From: Achromobacter insolitus | GTDB taxonomy: Bacteria; Pseudomonadota; Gammaproteobacteria; Burkholderiales; Burkholderiaceae_B | DNA length: 64,000 nucleotides | Direction: 5' to 3' | Assembly (NCBI RefSeq): GCF_002209555.1 | Contig: NZ_NJIF01000005.1 | Span: 1 to 64,000 of the forward strand | Shown: one piece after another, positions 61,715-64,000 of the stretch | Position numbering within the stretch: position 1 is the stretch's first letter | How the letters are laid out: each line of letters begins with the position of its first letter | Position numbers and translations under genes: made by a program | Notes under the pieces: generated by a model | What the model was told of the DNA's origin: nothing | Seen by the model: only the letters and a program-made list of their open reading frames with translations | Database searches by the model: none

Positions 61715-63013
61715 CTATCTGGCCACGCCTCCCACCCTGCCCAGGAAATCCAGCACCGCCAGATAGGATCCTTCATTGCCTGCCGCGTTCGCGCTGGGCG
61801 TTCCGCCCGCGTCCAGCAGCAGGCCGGACATCGCGTGCGGCTTGCTGATCAGCGTGGCGGGCAGGCAGGGATAGTGCACATGGTGGCCAGCGCCCATGCA
61901 AACGTGGTGGAACGTCGGCAGGCCATGGGCCTGCCGACGGCGCATGACAATTTCCGAGTACGCGGTGCTGGGCCAGAAGCCATCATCGGATGCGCTGACC
62001 AGCATGACGGGACCGGGATAGTTCTCGACCGGGATGCGGGCCCGCTCAAACGCCGCGCTGTCGCGCGTGGCGCTGAGAAAGGCGTGCGTCTGACGATACG
62101 GCGGCTGAGACGCATAGGCCGCGTCCCAGTTGGCGCTGGCGTTGTCCTGCCACAGGTGCGGCAGGGGTGCGCCGGCCTTGGTCCAGACCTGCGCGTCGCG
62201 GCCGGTGCCGGGCGCCCCCGCGCTGACCACCCCGTGCATGACGGGCGACGGCACGTAGGCGACCACCGCGCTGACCAGATCCGGATAATGCGAAGCCACC
62301 AGCAGCGAGGTCTCGCCGCCGCGGCTGATGCCGGACAGCGCTACGAAGCCGTCGCGCGGCGCGAGCTCGGCGCGCGCCCAGCGCAGCGCATGCTCGAAGT
62401 ACTCCAGCGGCATGTCGTTCAGATACTTGGGACGACCCTCGTAGTTGAAGATGGCCAGCGCCAGGCACTGGTAGCCGCGGGACGCGAAAAGCGCGGCGCG
62501 GGGCGCGTTGACGCCGCCTGACGAGCCATTCATGTAGATCACCAGCGGATGCGGGCCGGGACCGGCTGGCGTGTAGAGTTCGCCCGACACGGTCATGCCG
62601 CCGACCTGCTCGCGCACGGCGCGGTGGGTCACGCCCTCCGCCTGGAACTCCTGCACCAGGGTTGCCGCGGCAGTCTGGCGGCCATCGCTGGCTTCGATGC
62701 GGATGGCAAGCGGCTCGGTGCGGTCCGGCGGAAACACCACGCTGGCGACGTCCTCGCACGCCATGGACCAGACGATGCCCATGGCCGAGGGCTCCGCGTA
62801 GCTGCCGGACACGGGGCAATCGCGGGCCAGGTCCAGGGCGCCGTCGTGGCCAGCCACGAACACGGCTTGCGATCGCCACGGCGCGCCGCACATGGTCATG
62901 CTGGCCGTCACGGTGATGAAAGCGTAGGCCGGAAATCCGCTCACGCGGATCTCGCGCGCCACGTCGATCAGGGCGCGTTCCGGCGTGACGGTAATGCTGG
63001 GTTGTTCTGCCAC
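61715..63013 (-). CDS. Acyl-CoA thioesterase/BAAT-like alpha/beta hydrolase
   Basis: A 432-aa protein with an N-terminal beta domain (about residues 5-130, ITVTPERALIDVAREIRVSGF) and a C-terminal alpha/beta-hydrolase (about 150-432), the layout of the BAAT/acyl-CoA thioesterase family. The nucleophile motif is GISRGGE; the acid D lies in SASDDGFWPS and the His in GAGHHVHYP. The start is GTG 63013, preceded by AAGGAG at 6 bases. A 9-base gap separates it from the upstream Bug gene on the same strand. Acts on an acyl or ester substrate that is not known. Confidence 0.85.
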   Translation of the reverse strand: MAEQPSITVTPERALIDVAREIRVSGFPAYAFITVTASMTMCGAPWRSQAVFVAGHDGALDLARDCPVSGSYAEPSAMGIVWSMACEDVASVVFPPDRTEPLAIRIEASDGRQTAAATLVQEFQAEGVTHRAVREQVGGMTVSGELYTPAGPGPHPLVIYMNGSSGGVNAPRAALFASRGYQCLALAIFNYEGRPKYLNDMPLEYFEHALRWARAELAPRDGFVALSGISRGGETSLLVASHYPDLVSAVVAYVPSPVMHGVVSAGAPGTGRDAQVWTKAGAPLPHLWQDNASANWDAAYASQPPYRQTHAFLSATRDSAAFERARIPVENYPGPVMLVSASDDGFWPSTAYSEIVMRRRQAHGLPTFHHVCMGAGHHVHYPCLPATLISKPHAMSGLLLDAGGTPSANAAGNEGSYLAVLDFLGRVGGVAR

Positions 63014-63022
63014 GATGGCTCC

Positions 63023-64000
63023 TTAGCTCTTCAGGTCGGTCTTGGGCACGCCGTTGGCCTTGATGACCTGGGCCCACATGGCGGATTCATCCGCAATGAC
63101 CTTGTCCAGATCGGCCGAGGACGTGAACTCCACGGTCACGCCCTGGTCCGCGAACTGCTGAACCAGGCTGGGATCACGCGTGCCTTCGCGCACTGCGTTC
63201 TCCAGCGCGGCGACCACGGGCGCGGGCATCGCGGCCGGACCGGAGATCATCATGCGGGTGTAGAGCTCGAAGCCATCCAGCCCGGCTTCCTTCATGGTGG
63301 GCACGTCCGGCAGGCTGGACAGGCGCTTGTCCGATGTGACCGCCAGCACCTGCAACTTGCCCGACTTGATGTTGGGCATTGCCGAAGTCGGAAAGTCGAA
63401 GGTGCTCTGCACCGTGCCTGCCATCAGGTCCAGCAACGCAGGGCCGCTGCCCTTGTAGGGCACATCCTGGAACTGCGTGCCGGTCTTGGACTGGAAATGC
63501 AACAGCGCCAGGTGATTGATCACCCCTCGCCCCGCATGCGCGCAGGTGATGTCCCCGGGCTTCTTCTTGGCCAGCGCGATGAACTCCTGCACGTTTTTCA
63601 CGCCCAGGTCGGGGTGCACGATCAACAGCATGGGCGACTTGCCCATGGAGCCCAGCTGCTTGAAGTCGGACGGCTGGTAAGGCAGGTTGTTGTAGAGCAA
63701 GGGGTTCAGGATCATGCCGTTGGTGCCGGCGAAGCCCAGTGTGTACCCATCGGGCTCCGCGCGCGCCACCGCCACCGTGGCAATGATGGCCTGGCCGCCG
63801 GGGCGGTTTTCCACGATCACGCTCTGCTTGAGCGTCTTGCCCATGCGCTCGGCCAAGGCGCGCGCCGCAATGTCGGTCAAGCCGCCGGGGGCAAAGCCCA
63901 CCAGCAGGCGCACGGGACGCGTCGGGAAGGTGTTCTGGGCCCAGGCGGGACGCGAGATCAGGGGTAGCGCGGCAAGCGCGCCCAGGGCATGGCGGCGGGT
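63023..64000 (-). CDS. Bug-family (TTT) substrate-binding protein, 5' end beyond window
   Basis: Periplasmic Bug receptor truncated at the right edge. The readable part begins TRRHALGALAALPLISRPAW and AQNTFPTRPVRLLVGFAPGG, so only a few N-terminal residues of the signal peptide are missing. Further signatures are VIVENRPGGQAIIATVAVARAEPDGYTLG and YNNLPYQPSDFKQLG. It ends TAA at 63025-63023. The BAAT-like hydrolase follows after 9 bases in the same direction, so the two form an operon. Confidence 0.93.
   Translation of the reverse strand, partial: TRRHALGALAALPLISRPAWAQNTFPTRPVRLLVGFAPGGLTDIAARALAERMGKTLKQSVIVENRPGGQAIIATVAVARAEPDGYTLGFAGTNGMILNPLLYNNLPYQPSDFKQLGSMGKSPMLLIVHPDLGVKNVQEFIALAKKKPGDITCAHAGRGVINHLALLHFQSKTGTQFQDVPYKGSGPALLDLMAGTVQSTFDFPTSAMPNIKSGKLQVLAVTSDKRLSSLPDVPTMKEAGLDGFELYTRMMISGPAAMPAPVVAALENAVREGTRDPSLVQQFADQGVTVEFTSSADLDKVIADESAMWAQVIKANGVPKTDLKS

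Noticed and set aside
62549..63967. A 472-codon plus-strand frame over the BAAT-like and Bug genes
   Set aside because: It is an antisense frame across two genes with strong family motifs.
1..64000. CRISPR arrays, tRNA/rRNA genes, insertion sequences, integrases, toxin-antitoxin pairs
   Set aside because: None was seen; there are no regularly spaced repeats, transposase motifs or tRNA-like cloverleaf sequences that I could support.

Overview
The window looks like a chromosomal stretch from a high-GC betaproteobacterium of the family Alcaligenaceae (Achromobacter/Bordetella type). The reasons are three Bug-family (tripartite tricarboxylate receptor) periplasmic binding proteins, a Bordetella-style filamentous haemagglutinin, many LysR regulators next to small catabolic operons, and uniform high-GC codon use. 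The genus is an inference. I saw no rRNA, tRNA, insertion sequence, prophage or CRISPR array.

Layout. 1-4372 (-): 5' part of a very large FHA-like two-partner-secretion adhesin, running off the left edge. 4732-10120 (-): iron-uptake block of FecI sigma factor, FecR anti-sigma, TonB receptor with an STN signalling domain, and a PepSY membrane protein, with a Fur-box-like palindrome in front of fecI. 10272-14707: exported prephenate-dehydratase-like protein, DUF2000, tautomerase, MaoC/TetR pair, YCII-like protein and an unknown protein. 14804-19172: Bug receptor, LysR and a divergent PHP/DUF3604-like protein. 19185-25228: LysR and a tightly coupled MFS-SDR-IlvD/Edd-HIBADH operon, probably for a sugar acid or hydroxy acid. 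25310-31484: isochorismatase-like hydrolase, GlxA-type regulator, MarR-GNAT fusion, EamA transporter, HD phosphohydrolase, lipoprotein and FMN-dependent 2-hydroxyacid dehydrogenase. 31649-36722: small secreted protein, two VOC proteins, and a divergent pair of unusual fusions: a GntR-aminotransferase-AraC regulator (-) facing a ferredoxin/FAD/NAD reductase fused to an M24 peptidase-like domain (+). 36750-44336: B12-type radical SAM protein, two small or regulatory proteins, a membrane-anchored nuclease, a PhnB-like VOC protein and an SdsA1-like alkylsulfatase. 44675-49751: diguanylate cyclase, DUF4239 protein, outer-membrane barrel, DUF899 protein and an exported unknown. 49854-54821: deaminase, second-type MurA, BBE-like FAD oxidase, NodB-type deacetylase and DUF1801. 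54958-57466: two membrane-anchored Cys/His putative hydrolases or acyltransferases joined by a 24-codon bridging ORF. 57528-64000: LysR, divergent sulfatase-cupin-Bug operon, and a convergent BAAT/thioesterase-Bug operon running off the right edge.

The strongest candidates for something undescribed are (i) the reductase-M24 fusion and its divergent MocR-AraC fusion regulator, which share an 88-bp intergenic region with an inverted repeat, and (ii) the HdeD-like/DUF4105 pair, which carries related Cys/His catalytic signatures on two different membrane scaffolds. All family assignments come from motif reading. No database search was possible.
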